Shown here: positions 27,247 through 37,832 of the stretch, piece after piece
How the letters are laid out: every line of letters begins with the position of its first letter
How positions within the stretch are numbered: position 1 is the stretch's first letter
Assembly: GCF_900106525.1 (NCBI RefSeq)
Contig: NZ_FNOG01000002.1
Span: forward strand, 428,221-492,220
DNA from: Lysobacter enzymogenes
GTDB taxonomy: Bacteria > Pseudomonadota > Gammaproteobacteria > Xanthomonadales > Xanthomonadaceae
Reading direction: 5' to 3'
Length of the DNA stretch: 64,000 nucleotides
The notes under the pieces: model-generated
The model's database searches: none
Told to the model about the DNA's origin: nothing
The model's input: only the letters and a program-made list of their open reading frames with translations
Made by a program: the position numbers and the translations under genes

Positions 27247-29493
27247 ATGAACGCCCTCACCCGCACTCCCCTGGCCCTGGCCCTGTTCGCCGCGGCGCTG
27301 TCGCCGGCCGGCCATGCCGCCACGCCCGCTGCCGACGCGGCCGCCGGCGCGCCGCTGGAACGCGACGATGCCGTCAGCCTCGACACCCTGTCGGTGATCG
27401 GCCACCGCGACACCCGCCAGGTCCAGCATGTGGGTCAGGCCGAACTGCAATCGGTCGCGCCCGGCACCAATCCGGTCAAGGTGCTGGAGAAGCTGCCCGG
27501 CGTGCATTTCGTCAGCTCCGATCCGTGGGGCAGCTACGAATGGTCCAACCGCATCGCCATCCGCGGTTTCGCCCAGAATCAACTGGGCTACGCGCTCGAC
27601 GACATCCCTTTGGGCGACAACAGCTACGCCAACAACAACGGCCTCTCGCCCAACCGCGCGATCCTGCCGGAGAACGTCGCCGAACTCGAACTCGCCCAGG
27701 GCGCCGGCGCGCTGCGCATTCCCTCCACCAGCAATCTCGGCGGCGCGCTGCTGCTGCATTCCTCCGACCCGGCCGCCGAATTCGGCGCGCGCGCCGGTCT
27801 GGCCTTCGGCGACAACGCCACCCTGCGCAGCTTCGTGCGCGTGGATACGGGCGATCTCGGCGGCTTCAGCGCCTACGTCTCGGGCATGCGCAACCAAGCC
27901 GATCGCTGGAAAGGCGCCGGCGCGCAGGAACAGCAGCAGTTCAACGGCAAGGCCGTGTACCAGTGGGACAAGGGACGCCTCGCGCTGTGGCTGTCGTCCT
28001 CGCGCCGCAACGAGACCGACGATCCGGATCTCTCGCTCGACCTGATCCGCCGCTGCGGCTCGGGCTGGGACAACTACGCGCCCGACTGGCAGCGCGCGCT
28101 CGCCGCCGCCAACGGCCGCTTCAGCGGCTGCGTCAAGACCAAGGACGACGCCTATTACCTCGCCCGCGGCCTGCGCAACGACGATCTGGCCGGCCTGTCG
28201 GGCGAGTTCGACCTCAGCGACGCGCTGCGCCTGAACGCCACCGGCTACTACCACCGCAACGAAGGCCAGGGCCACTGGTTCACTCCGTACATCAGCTCGC
28301 CGACGATTCCGATGGCGCTGCGCATCACCAGCTACGACATCGAGCGCAGCGGCCTCAACGCGCGCCTGAGCTACACCCTGGGCAGCCACACGCTCGAAGG
28401 CGGTTTCTGGTTCGAAGACAGCGTGCACGGCGCCGGCCGCAGCTTCGTCAACATCGACGGCCCGATCGACGACCAGCGCTTCTTCGACTCGAGCGAATTC
28501 GCCCAGCGCCTGTTCCGCCAGCGCTTCGACACCCGCACCCGCCAGTGGTACCTGCAGGACACCCTGCGTTTGTTCGATGAGCGCCTGACCGTCAACGCCG
28601 GCTTCAAGGGCCAGCACGTGGTCACCGACGGCGCCGTGGTGGTGCCCGGCCGTGCCGGCGGCCGCCTGAGCGCGCGCGACAGCTTCCTGCCGCAGCTCGG
28701 CGCGTCGTGGCAGTTGAACGAGCGCAGCGACGTGTTCGCCAATTACGCCGAGAACCAGGCCGCATTCCGCCCCGGCGTCAACGGCGCGTGGTCGCTGACC
28801 CAGGCCGCGTTCGACCTCAGCCGCGCCAGCGCCAAGCCCGAGCAATCCAAGACCCTGGAACTGGGCTGGCGCTACGGCGACGAGCATTACCAGCTCTCGA
28901 CCACCGCCTACGCGGTGAACTTCGACGACCGTCAGCTGGTGATCGTGCCCTGCCCCGGCGTGGTCAGCTGCCCGAACCAGTTCGCCAACGTCGGCAAGGC
29001 GCGCACGCTCGGCGGCGAAGTCGCGTTCGTGTGGACGCCGAGCGAACACCTGCGCTGGCTGACCAGTTACGCCTACAACGATTCGCAGTACCGCTCGAAC
29101 TACGTCACCGGGGGCAAACTGGTGCAAGTGCGCGGCAAGCAGATGGTCGACACGCCCAAGCAGTTGTTCGCCACCGAATTGAGCTACGGCTTGGGCGACG
29201 TGGAACTGCGCCTGGGCGGCAAGTACACCGGCAAGCGCTACTACACCTACAGCAACGACGCCGGCACCGACGCGTTCTGGCTGTGGGACGCGGGGGTGAG
29301 CTGGCATAAGCGCGATGTCGGCCAGATCAAGTCGCTGCGGGTCGCGCTGAACGTCTACAACCTGCTCGACAAGACCTACATCGCCACGCTCGGCAGCAAC
29401 GGCTTCCGCGATTACGACCCGCAGGGCACCTTCCAGACCCTGCTGACCGGCGCGCCGCGGCAGTGGTTCGTGTCGGTGGACGCGCAGTTCTGA
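27247..29493 (+). CDS. TonB-dependent outer-membrane receptor (probable phosphonate uptake)
   Basis: A 748-residue receptor: signal peptide about 1-24, TonB box DTLSVIG at 46-52, plug domain to about residue 165 (VLEKLPGVHF, RIAIRGFAQNQLG), then a beta-barrel ending in the aromatic residue of SVDAQF. It imports a large or scarce substrate across the outer membrane with TonB energy. Siderophore receptors look similar in general, but the upstream operator shared with phosphonate genes and the segment context favour a phosphorus-containing ligand. That substrate assignment is inference. Confidence 0.87.
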   Translation: MNALTRTPLALALFAAALSPAGHAATPAADAAAGAPLERDDAVSLDTLSVIGHRDTRQVQHVGQAELQSVAPGTNPVKVLEKLPGVHFVSSDPWGSYEWSNRIAIRGFAQNQLGYALDDIPLGDNSYANNNGLSPNRAILPENVAELELAQGAGALRIPSTSNLGGALLLHSSDPAAEFGARAGLAFGDNATLRSFVRVDTGDLGGFSAYVSGMRNQADRWKGAGAQEQQQFNGKAVYQWDKGRLALWLSSSRRNETDDPDLSLDLIRRCGSGWDNYAPDWQRALAAANGRFSGCVKTKDDAYYLARGLRNDDLAGLSGEFDLSDALRLNATGYYHRNEGQGHWFTPYISSPTIPMALRITSYDIERSGLNARLSYTLGSHTLEGGFWFEDSVHGAGRSFVNIDGPIDDQRFFDSSEFAQRLFRQRFDTRTRQWYLQDTLRLFDERLTVNAGFKGQHVVTDGAVVVPGRAGGRLSARDSFLPQLGASWQLNERSDVFANYAENQAAFRPGVNGAWSLTQAAFDLSRASAKPEQSKTLELGWRYGDEHYQLSTTAYAVNFDDRQLVIVPCPGVVSCPNQFANVGKARTLGGEVAFVWTPSEHLRWLTSYAYNDSQYRSNYVTGGKLVQVRGKQMVDTPKQLFATELSYGLGDVELRLGGKYTGKRYYTYSNDAGTDAFWLWDAGVSWHKRDVGQIKSLRVALNVYNLLDKTYIATLGSNGFRDYDPQGTFQTLLTGAPRQWFVSVDAQF

Positions 29494-29568
29494 CGACGGC
29501 CGGCGCGCTTGCCCGGTCTTGATGCCGGGCGAGCGCGGGGCGAAGGGCAAGTAGCGGAAAGCGAAGAT

Positions 29569-29662
29569 CAAAATGGGTTCCGGCTTTCGCCGGAATGACG
29601 GGATGGGGGCAAGCCGCAAGCCCCGGACACCGTCATTCCGGCGAAAGCCGGAACCCATTTTG
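29569..29662. repeat. Perfect 32 bp inverted repeat (cattccgg palindrome pair)
   Basis: Two perfect 32-base arms (29569-29600 and 29631-29662), each containing attccggcgaaagccgg or its complement, flank a 30-base spacer that itself has a small ggggcaagcc palindrome. It lies between the TonB-receptor gene and purN and may end the receptor transcript. A related pair occurs at 55041-55147. Confidence 0.88.
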
Positions 29663-29741
29663 ACTTTGCTTTTCCGCTCCGCCCCACCGCGATCCCCCGG
29701 ATCGCCTAAAATGCCGCACCGCTCCCAACCCGCCGCCCGCA

Positions 29742-30425
29742 ATGCCCCAGCCGCTTCCCCGCATCGCCGTCCTCGCATCGGGCCGCGGCAGCAACCTGCA
29801 GGCCGTGCTCGACGCGATCGCCGCCGGCACCCTCGCCGGCGACGTGGTCGGGGTGTTCTCCGACAAGCCCGGCGCGGCCGCGCTGCAGCGGGTGGCGCCG
29901 GCGCTGCGCTGGTCGGCCGCGGCCAAGGGCTACCCCAGCCGCGAGGCCTTCGACGCCGATCTCGCCGACGCCGTCGCCGCCGTGCGTCCGGACTGGGTGC
30001 TGTGCGCCGGTTACCTGCGCATCCTGGGCGATGCCTTCGTCGAGCGCTTCCGCGGCCGCACCATCAACATCCATCCCTCGCTGCTGCCCAAGTACCGCGG
30101 CCTGCACACCCACGCCCGGGCGATCGAATCCGGCGACGGCGAGCACGGCGCGAGCGTGCATTTCGTCATCCCCGAGCTCGACGCCGGTGCCGTCATCGCA
30201 CAGGCCGTGGTGCCGGTGAATGCCGGCGATACGCCGGAGTTGCTGGCCGAGCGTGTCCTGGGTGTGGAGCACCCGCTGCTGCTGGCGGTCATGCGCCTGG
30301 CCGTCTCCGGCCGCTTGGCTGAACACGGCGCAACCGTCCAGGTCGATGGTCATCCGCTATTTACGCCGCTGCGTTTAGATTTCGCCGGCCGTCTGAGCGA
30401 TCCCGCCAGCGGCGTCGCGGCCTGA
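29742..30425 (+). CDS. purN: Phosphoribosylglycinamide formyltransferase
   Basis: A 227-residue enzyme transferring a formyl group from 10-formyl-THF to GAR in purine synthesis. The N-terminal ASGRGSNLQAVLDA loop binds the substrate phosphate, and the INIHPSLLPKYRGLH segment supplies the catalytic Asn and His. In E. coli it forms an operon with purM; here it is separated from purM by a 17.6 kb accessory segment. Two DUF3108 genes follow in the same direction. Confidence 0.94.
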   Translation: MPQPLPRIAVLASGRGSNLQAVLDAIAAGTLAGDVVGVFSDKPGAAALQRVAPALRWSAAAKGYPSREAFDADLADAVAAVRPDWVLCAGYLRILGDAFVERFRGRTINIHPSLLPKYRGLHTHARAIESGDGEHGASVHFVIPELDAGAVIAQAVVPVNAGDTPELLAERVLGVEHPLLLAVMRLAVSGRLAEHGATVQVDGHPLFTPLRLDFAGRLSDPASGVAA

Positions 30426-30526
30426 AACCGCGGCCGCGCCCCGCAGGCGCGGCGTCGCCACCCGAACGACCGAACGCACCGCCCCTCCCCTCCGCGCCCC
30501 GCGCTCCAGGATCCGCCCGCGTCGTC

Positions 30527-31246
30527 ATGAAGCCCTTCCTGCCCCTGCTGCTGGCCGCGCTGACGGGCGCGGCCGCGCCCACCAGCGCGTTGGCGCTGGA
30601 ACCGTTCGTAGCCAATTACCAGGTGTTCAACGGCGGCAAGGCGCTCGGCGATGCCACCATGCAGGTCAGGCCCGAAGGCGGGCATTGGCGCATCGACCTG
30701 GACATCCGCGCCGAGCACGGCATGATGAGCCTGGCCGGCGCCGCCGCGCAGCAGACCACGGTGTTCGACCTGGTCGGCGATGCCTATCGCCCGCTTAGCC
30801 AGACCATGGTGCGCAAGGTGCTGTTCTCCAAGCGCATCATCAACGGCAACTACGACTGGAACCAGCGCGCCGCGCAGTGGAGCGGCGACGTCAAGGAACA
30901 CCGGCGCAAGCCGATCCCGCTGCAGGACGGCGACATGAGCGGCCTGCTCATCAACCTGGCCGTGGTCCGCGATGCCCAGCCCGGCAAGACGCTGAGTTAC
31001 CGATTCGTCGATTCCGGCCGCGCCCGCCCGCACCAATATGTGGTGCAACAGGAGCTGGAAGGGGTCAAGATCGACGACATGAGCTTCAACGCGATGCGCG
31101 TCAACCGCGTGCAGAGCGGCAACGAGGAAACCTCGATCTGGGTCGTGGACGGCGTGCCCACGCCGGTCCGGATCCTGCAACGCGAAGACGGCCAGGACAC
31201 CTACGATCTGCGCCTGGTCGAATACAAAGGAGTCAACGAGCAATGA
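30527..31246 (+). CDS. DUF3108 protein (copy 1)
   Basis: A 239-residue protein with a signal peptide (LLLAALTGAAAPTSALA) and a DUF3108-type beta-rich domain (FVANYQVFNGGKALGDATM, VPTPVRILQREDGQDTYDLR). The family is periplasmic and of unknown function. It overlaps the next gene by 4 bases, and the two are tandem paralogues. It begins about 100 bases after purN and could be on the purN transcript. Confidence 0.83.
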   Translation: MKPFLPLLLAALTGAAAPTSALALEPFVANYQVFNGGKALGDATMQVRPEGGHWRIDLDIRAEHGMMSLAGAAAQQTTVFDLVGDAYRPLSQTMVRKVLFSKRIINGNYDWNQRAAQWSGDVKEHRRKPIPLQDGDMSGLLINLAVVRDAQPGKTLSYRFVDSGRARPHQYVVQQELEGVKIDDMSFNAMRVNRVQSGNEETSIWVVDGVPTPVRILQREDGQDTYDLRLVEYKGVNEQ

Positions 31247-31935
31247 CGACCGCCAAGTTTTCGAAGCTTTTCCGCGTGGCCGCACTGGCCGGCGCCCTGG
31301 CCGCGTTCAGCGCGCCGGCGCTCGCGGTCAAGCCGTTCAGCGCCGACTATTCGGCCAGCTACATGGGCATGCAAGGCGCCGGCCGCATGACCGTGTCGCA
31401 GGCCGACGGCGGCCGCTGGAAGTACGAGCTGTCCATCACCAGCCCGCTCGCCGAGTTGCGCCAGTCCACCACCTTCGACGAGGCCAGCGGCAAGCTGCGC
31501 CCGCTCAGCGGCAGCGATTCGAGCAAGGTGCTGACCAAGAAGAAGAACATCGACGCCAGCTACGACTGGACCCGCGGCGTGGCCACCTGGACCGGCGACG
31601 TCAAGGGCGATCGCGCCGGCCCGATCAAGCTGCAAAGCGGCGACCTCGACGGCCTGCTGATCAACCTGGCGATCGTGCGCGACGCCACCGCCGGCAAGCC
31701 GATGAGCTACCGCATGGTAGAGGACGGCCGGGTCAAGGAACTGAGCTACAGCGTGGTCGGCAAGGAAACCATCAGCGTCGGCGGCAAGTCGCAGCAGGCG
31801 ACCAAGGTGTCGAGCAAGAACGGCGACAAGGAAACCATCGCCTGGGTGGTCGCGGACGTGCCGGTGCCGGTGCGCATCCTGCAGCGCGAGAACGGCAGCG
31901 ACGCGATCGACCTGCGGGTGCAGGCGGTGCGCTGA
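31243..31935 (+). CDS. DUF3108 protein (copy 2)
   Basis: A 230-residue paralogue of the preceding gene: signal peptide ending near APALA-V, FSADYSASYMGMQGAGRM as the first strands and VPVPVRILQRENGSDAIDLR at the C terminus. The SGDLDGLLINLAIVRDA segment is almost the same in both copies. Translation begins inside the stop of copy 1 (ATGA). A strong terminator follows 25 bases after the stop. Confidence 0.83.
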   Translation: MTTAKFSKLFRVAALAGALAAFSAPALAVKPFSADYSASYMGMQGAGRMTVSQADGGRWKYELSITSPLAELRQSTTFDEASGKLRPLSGSDSSKVLTKKKNIDASYDWTRGVATWTGDVKGDRAGPIKLQSGDLDGLLINLAIVRDATAGKPMSYRMVEDGRVKELSYSVVGKETISVGGKSQQATKVSSKNGDKETIAWVVADVPVPVRILQRENGSDAIDLRVQAVR

Positions 31936-31958
31936 GGCGCTTTGTTCGCCGCAACAAC

Positions 31959-31988
31959 GAAAAAGCCCCGCGAATGCGGGGCTTTTTT
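31959..31988 (+). terminator. Rho-independent terminator after the DUF3108 pair
   Basis: A stem of aaaagccccgc against gcggggctttt with a short aat loop is followed by six T. It ends the purN-DUF3108 transcript before the converging murA gene; the A-tract on the left lets it work in reverse too. Confidence 0.92.
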
Positions 31989-32072
31989 GTGGGAGGGCCT
32001 TCAGGCCCGATGCTCTTCGATCCGATCGCGACGACCTGAAAAAAGAGCATCGGGCCTGAAGGCCCTCCCACA
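31989..32072. repeat. Inverted repeat of the ggagggcctt element
   Basis: Two 28-base arms, gtgggagggccttcaggccc plus gatgctct and its complement, surround a 28-base spacer between the converging DUF3108 and murA genes. A related pair appears at 54008-54103. Each arm has its own small palindrome around ggccttcaggcc. Confidence 0.85.
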
Positions 32073-32097
32073 AGAGCAAGGGCCTTGCTCGGGAAGA

Positions 32098-34160
<2,063 letters not shown>

Positions 34161-35183
34161 ATGACCCAGCCCGCCCCCGCCCGCGCCGCCGGCGCCACGA
34201 TTCCCGCCGGGTCCGCGTCCGGCCTGGCCGATAGCGGCCGGCGCGTGTTCGCGATCGAGGCCCAGGCCCTGGCCGCGGTGGCCGAGCGCATCGACGGCGA
34301 CTTCACCCGCGCCTGCCAGCGCATCCTCGCCGCCAGCGGGCGCGTGGTCTGCACCGGCATGGGCAAGTCCGGCCACATCGCGCGCAAGATCGCCGCGACC
34401 CTGGCCTCGACCGGCACCCCGGCCTTCTACGTGCATCCGGGCGAAGCCGGCCACGGCGATCTGGGCATGATCACCGACGCCGACGTGGTCCTGGCCCTGT
34501 CCTACTCGGGCGAGAGCGACGAGGTGCTGATGCTGCTGCCGGTGCTCAAGCGCCAGGGCAACGCGGTGATCGCGATGACCGGGCGGCCGCAGTCGACCCT
34601 GGCGCGCGAATCCGACGTCCACCTGGACGTGAGCGTGCCGGCCGAGGCCTGCCCGCTCGACCTCGCCCCGACTTCCAGCACCACCGCCTCGCTGGCGATG
34701 GGCGACGCGTTGGCGGTGGCGCTGCTGGAAGCGCGCGGCTTCACCGCTGACGACTTCGCCCGCTCGCACCCGGCCGGCGCGCTCGGCCGCCGGCTGCTGC
34801 TGCACATCACCGACATCATGCACGCCGGCGACGAGGTGCCGCGCATCCATGCCGACGCCAGCGTCAGCGAGGCGTTGGTGGAGATGAGCCGCAAGCGCCT
34901 GGGCATGACCGCGGTGGTCGACGGAGACGACCGCCTGATCGGCCTGTACACCGACGGCGACCTGCGCCGCACCCTCGACGACCGCGGCGTGGACCTGCGC
35001 TCGACCCGGATCGAAGAAGTCATGACCCGCTCGCCCAAGACCATCGGCGCCGACGCGCTTGCGGTCGAAGCCGCGCAGCTCATGGAAACGCACAAGATCA
35101 GCGGCTTGCTGGTCGTGGATACTGAACGCCGCGTGGTCGGCGCGCTGAATATTCACGACCTGTTGCGAGCGCGGGTGGTTTAA
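34161..35183 (+). CDS. kdsD: Arabinose-5-phosphate isomerase
   Basis: A 340-residue SIS-domain isomerase converting ribulose 5-phosphate to arabinose 5-phosphate for KDO synthesis. The SIS domain spans about 45-180 (VCTGMGKSGHIARKIAATLA, LSYSGESDEV), and two CBS domains fill about 210-335. The start at MTQPAPARA was chosen over an ATG 22 codons upstream because the latter segment is not family-like. It heads the LPS operon kdsD-kdsC-lptC-lptA-lptB. Confidence 0.92.
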   Translation: MTQPAPARAAGATIPAGSASGLADSGRRVFAIEAQALAAVAERIDGDFTRACQRILAASGRVVCTGMGKSGHIARKIAATLASTGTPAFYVHPGEAGHGDLGMITDADVVLALSYSGESDEVLMLLPVLKRQGNAVIAMTGRPQSTLARESDVHLDVSVPAEACPLDLAPTSSTTASLAMGDALAVALLEARGFTADDFARSHPAGALGRRLLLHITDIMHAGDEVPRIHADASVSEALVEMSRKRLGMTAVVDGDDRLIGLYTDGDLRRTLDDRGVDLRSTRIEEVMTRSPKTIGADALAVEAAQLMETHKISGLLVVDTERRVVGALNIHDLLRARVV

Positions 35184-35194
35184 GGCCAGAAGCC

Positions 35195-35326
35195 AGGAGA
35201 TAGCGGATAGGAGTTGGGAGTTGGCGGGTTCGCCGCGGCCTCCAAAATCGCCCGCCCTACAGTTTCCGATTCCGCTGCAAGCAAAAATCGCCTCCGCTAA
35301 CTCCCAACTCCTATCCGCCATCTCCT
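35195..35326. repeat. 28 bp inverted repeat between kdsD and kdsC
   Basis: The left arm (35195-35222) and right arm (35299-35326) pair with one mismatch; the left arm reads aggagatagcggataggagt and continues gggagtt. The 76-base loop has no gene. The hairpin would sit in the operon's mRNA just before the kdsC start and could tune downstream expression. Confidence 0.85.
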
Positions 35327-35332
35327 AGCTCC

Positions 35333-35881
35333 ATGCCCTACAGCCACCTAAACGACTACCCCGCCGACATCCGCGAGCGCGCCGCGCGCATCCGGCTGGC
35401 CTGTTTCGATGTCGACGGCACCCTCACCGACGGGCGCCTGACTTACGACGAGAGCGGCCGCGAGTCCAAGAGCTTCCACGTCCAGGACGGCCAGGGCCTG
35501 GCGCTGCTGCGCAAGCACGGCATCGCGGTGCATTTCGTCACCGCGCGCGGCGGCGCGATCGCCGCCCATCGCGCGGCCGAACTCGGCGCGAGCTCGCACG
35601 GCGACGTCAAGGACAAGCTGGTGTGCGTCAAGCAGATCGCCGAGAGCCTGGCGCTGACGCTCGACCAGGTCGCCTTCATGGGCGACGACCTCGCCGACCT
35701 GCGCATCCTGCCGCACGTCGGCCTGGCGGTGGCGCCGGCCAACGCGCACCCGTGGGTGCGCGAGCGCGTGCACTGGCGCACCCACGCGCGCGGCGGCGAA
35801 GGCGCGGCGCGCGAGCTGTGCGACCTGCTGCTGGGCGCGCAAGGCCATGCCGAAGCGATCCTGGCCGGAGCGCTGGGATGA
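35333..35881 (+). CDS. kdsC: KDO-8-phosphate phosphatase
   Basis: A 182-residue HAD-family phosphatase releasing KDO from KDO 8-phosphate for LPS inner core. FDVDGTLTDG (about 24-33) is the nucleophile motif, VTARGG the second motif and FMGDDLADL the acidic metal motif. The small cap-less size is typical of KdsC. Its stop overlaps the lptC start by 4 bases. Confidence 0.93.
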   Translation: MPYSHLNDYPADIRERAARIRLACFDVDGTLTDGRLTYDESGRESKSFHVQDGQGLALLRKHGIAVHFVTARGGAIAAHRAAELGASSHGDVKDKLVCVKQIAESLALTLDQVAFMGDDLADLRILPHVGLAVAPANAHPWVRERVHWRTHARGGEGAARELCDLLLGAQGHAEAILAGALG

Positions 35882-36441
35882 ACTGGCGCTTCCTCTCCAC
35901 GGTGATCCTGCTCGCCGCCGCCGCGCTGACCGGCTGGGCCTGGTGGTCGCAACGCGACAAGCCCGCCGCGACCGCGAAGCAATCGCGCCCGGACTACGTG
36001 CTGACCGACTTCAACGTGGTCGTGCTCAACAAGGAAGGCCGCGAATCGTTCACCCTGCGCGCGCCGCAGCTGACCCGCAATCCGGCCGACAAGACGATGG
36101 ACATCGTCACTCCGCTGTTCCTGATCCCCCCGCGCACCGGCGGCAACGGCGGCCCGTGGGAAGTGCGCTCGCAGCGCGGCTGGGTCAACGGCGAAGGCGA
36201 CGAGGTGCGGCTGCGCGGCCAGGTCAAGGCCGACAGCACCAACGCCAACGGCAAGCCGATCAACATCGCGACCGAGCAACTGAACGTGTTCCCCGACACC
36301 AACCGGGCCACCTCCGACGTCCAGGTCCAGATGATCCAGCCGGGCACTATACTTACCGGTCAAGCGATGGAGGCCGATCTGGACTCCAAGAACATCAATC
36401 TCAAAGACGTCAAGGTCCGCTATGAAGCGAAAGCCCGCTAA
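35878..36441 (+). CDS. lptC: LPS export system protein LptC
   Basis: A 187-residue bitopic inner-membrane protein: an N-terminal helix at about 4-22 (FLSTVILLAAAALTGWAWW), then a beta-jellyroll periplasmic domain. It passes lipopolysaccharide from the LptBFG complex to LptA. The gene overlaps kdsC by 4 bases and lptA by 20 bases, so expression is tightly coupled. Confidence 0.9.
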   Translation: MNWRFLSTVILLAAAALTGWAWWSQRDKPAATAKQSRPDYVLTDFNVVVLNKEGRESFTLRAPQLTRNPADKTMDIVTPLFLIPPRTGGNGGPWEVRSQRGWVNGEGDEVRLRGQVKADSTNANGKPINIATEQLNVFPDTNRATSDVQVQMIQPGTILTGQAMEADLDSKNINLKDVKVRYEAKAR

Positions 36442-37009
36442 GACGCTGGCGCTGTGCCTGGCCGTGGCCGCCGTGTCGCTGGCGCCGCTGGCCGCCGGCG
36501 CGCGTTCGTCCGACCGCAACCAGCCGATGAACGTCGACGCCGACGCCAGCAACTGCTCGACCGCCGACGACGGCCCCTGCGTGCTCACCGGCAACGTCAA
36601 GGCCGTGCAGGGCACCTTGGTCATCAACGCCGCCAAGGCCGACATCCGCCGAGCCGGCGGGGACATCAGCACCGTCCAGCTGACCGGCAACCAGGCCACG
36701 ATCAAGCAAGAGCTCGACGACGGCTCGCCGTTCAACGGCCGCGCCAACAAGATCGACTACGACATGCCCAAGGACACCGTCGTGCTGACCGGCAACGCCT
36801 TCGTCGACAAGGCCGGCGACACGATCAAGAGCGAGCGCATCGTCTACAACATGAAGTCGGGCCAGGTCGAAAGCGGCGGCACCGGCGGCCGCGTGTCGAT
36901 GCAGCTGCAGCCCAAGAACAAGGACGCCGGCGCCGCGCCGGCGCCCGCGCCGAAGCCGGCCGCGCCCAAGCCCGCACCGGCCAAGCCGGCCAAGAAGGGG
37001 GGCGGCTGA
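36422..37009 (+). CDS. lptA: LPS periplasmic bridge protein LptA
   Basis: A 195-residue periplasmic protein with a signal peptide ([18 protein letters not shown]) and an OstA-type beta-jellyroll ([32 protein letters not shown]). It forms the bridge carrying LPS across the periplasm. The C-terminal ~35 residues are a Pro/Ala/Lys-rich tail ([15 protein letters not shown]) longer than usual. It starts 20 bases before the lptC stop. Confidence 0.9.
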   Translation: MKRKPAKTLALCLAVAAVSLAPLAAGARSSDRNQPMNVDADASNCSTADDGPCVLTGNVKAVQGTLVINAAKADIRRAGGDISTVQLTGNQATIKQELDDGSPFNGRANKIDYDMPKDTVVLTGNAFVDKAGDTIKSERIVYNMKSGQVESGGTGGRVSMQLQPKNKDAGAAPAPAPKPAAPKPAPAKPAKKGGG

Positions 37010-37728
37010 TGCTGGTCGCCCAGGGCCTGCGCAAGGCGTACCGCCAGCGCGAGGTGGTGCGCGATTTCGGCCTCACCCTCGACGCCGGCGAAGTGGTCGG
37101 CCTGCTCGGTCCCAACGGCGCCGGCAAGACCACCTGCTTCTACATGATCGTCGGCCTGGTCCCGGCCGACGCCGGCCGGATCGTGCTCGACGGCAAGGAC
37201 ATCACCACCGAGCCGATGTACGCGCGCGCCAAGTACGGCGTGGGCTACCTGCCGCAGGAACCCTCGGTGTTCCGCAAGCTCAGCGTCGCCGACAACCTGC
37301 GCCTGGTGCTGGAACTGCGCGAAGACCTCGACCGCGCCGGGATCGAGCGCGAGCAGGCCTCGCTGATGGAAGAACTGCAGATCGGCCACGTCGCCGACCA
37401 GCTCGGCGCCAGCCTGTCCGGCGGCGAGCGCCGGCGCGTGGAGATCGCCCGCGCCCTGGCCGCGCGGCCGCGGCTGATGCTGTTGGACGAACCCTTCGCC
37501 GGCGTCGACCCCATTTCGGTCGGCGAGATCCAGCGAATCGTGCGCCACCTCAAGAATCGCGGGATCGGGGTGCTGATCACCGACCACAACGTGCGCGAAA
37601 CCTTGGGCATTTGCGACCGTGCGTATATCCTGAACGACGGCGGCGTGCTCGCGCAGGGGGCTCCGGACGCGCTGCTGGCCAATCCCGATGTCCGTCGCGT
37701 ATACCTGGGCGACTCCTTCCGTCTGTAA
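37009..37728 (+). CDS. lptB: LPS export ATPase LptB
   Basis: A 239-residue ABC ATPase powering LPS extraction from the inner membrane. Walker [10 protein letters not shown] is at 34-42, the signature [15 protein letters not shown] is near residue 137, and [13 protein letters not shown] is Walker B. A TGATG overlap couples it with lptA. The lptFG genes are not in the window. Confidence 0.95.
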   Translation: MLVAQGLRKAYRQREVVRDFGLTLDAGEVVGLLGPNGAGKTTCFYMIVGLVPADAGRIVLDGKDITTEPMYARAKYGVGYLPQEPSVFRKLSVADNLRLVLELREDLDRAGIEREQASLMEELQIGHVADQLGASLSGGERRRVEIARALAARPRLMLLDEPFAGVDPISVGEIQRIVRHLKNRGIGVLITDHNVRETLGICDRAYILNDGGVLAQGAPDALLANPDVRRVYLGDSFRL

Positions 37729-37832
37729 CCTCTTCGAGCGGTTGCCGGGCGTGAGGCCACGCCCGCGATGCGCGACTCCGGCCACCCGCCTTGAGGCGGG
37801 CGTCCGCCCAACCGGTCGCGTCAACCATCGAT

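Noticed and set aside
27133-29778. 881-codon reading frame opposite the TonB receptor
   Set aside because: It is antisense to a well-formed receptor with signal peptide, TonB box and barrel; the composition is Gln/Val/Ala-rich without any domain.
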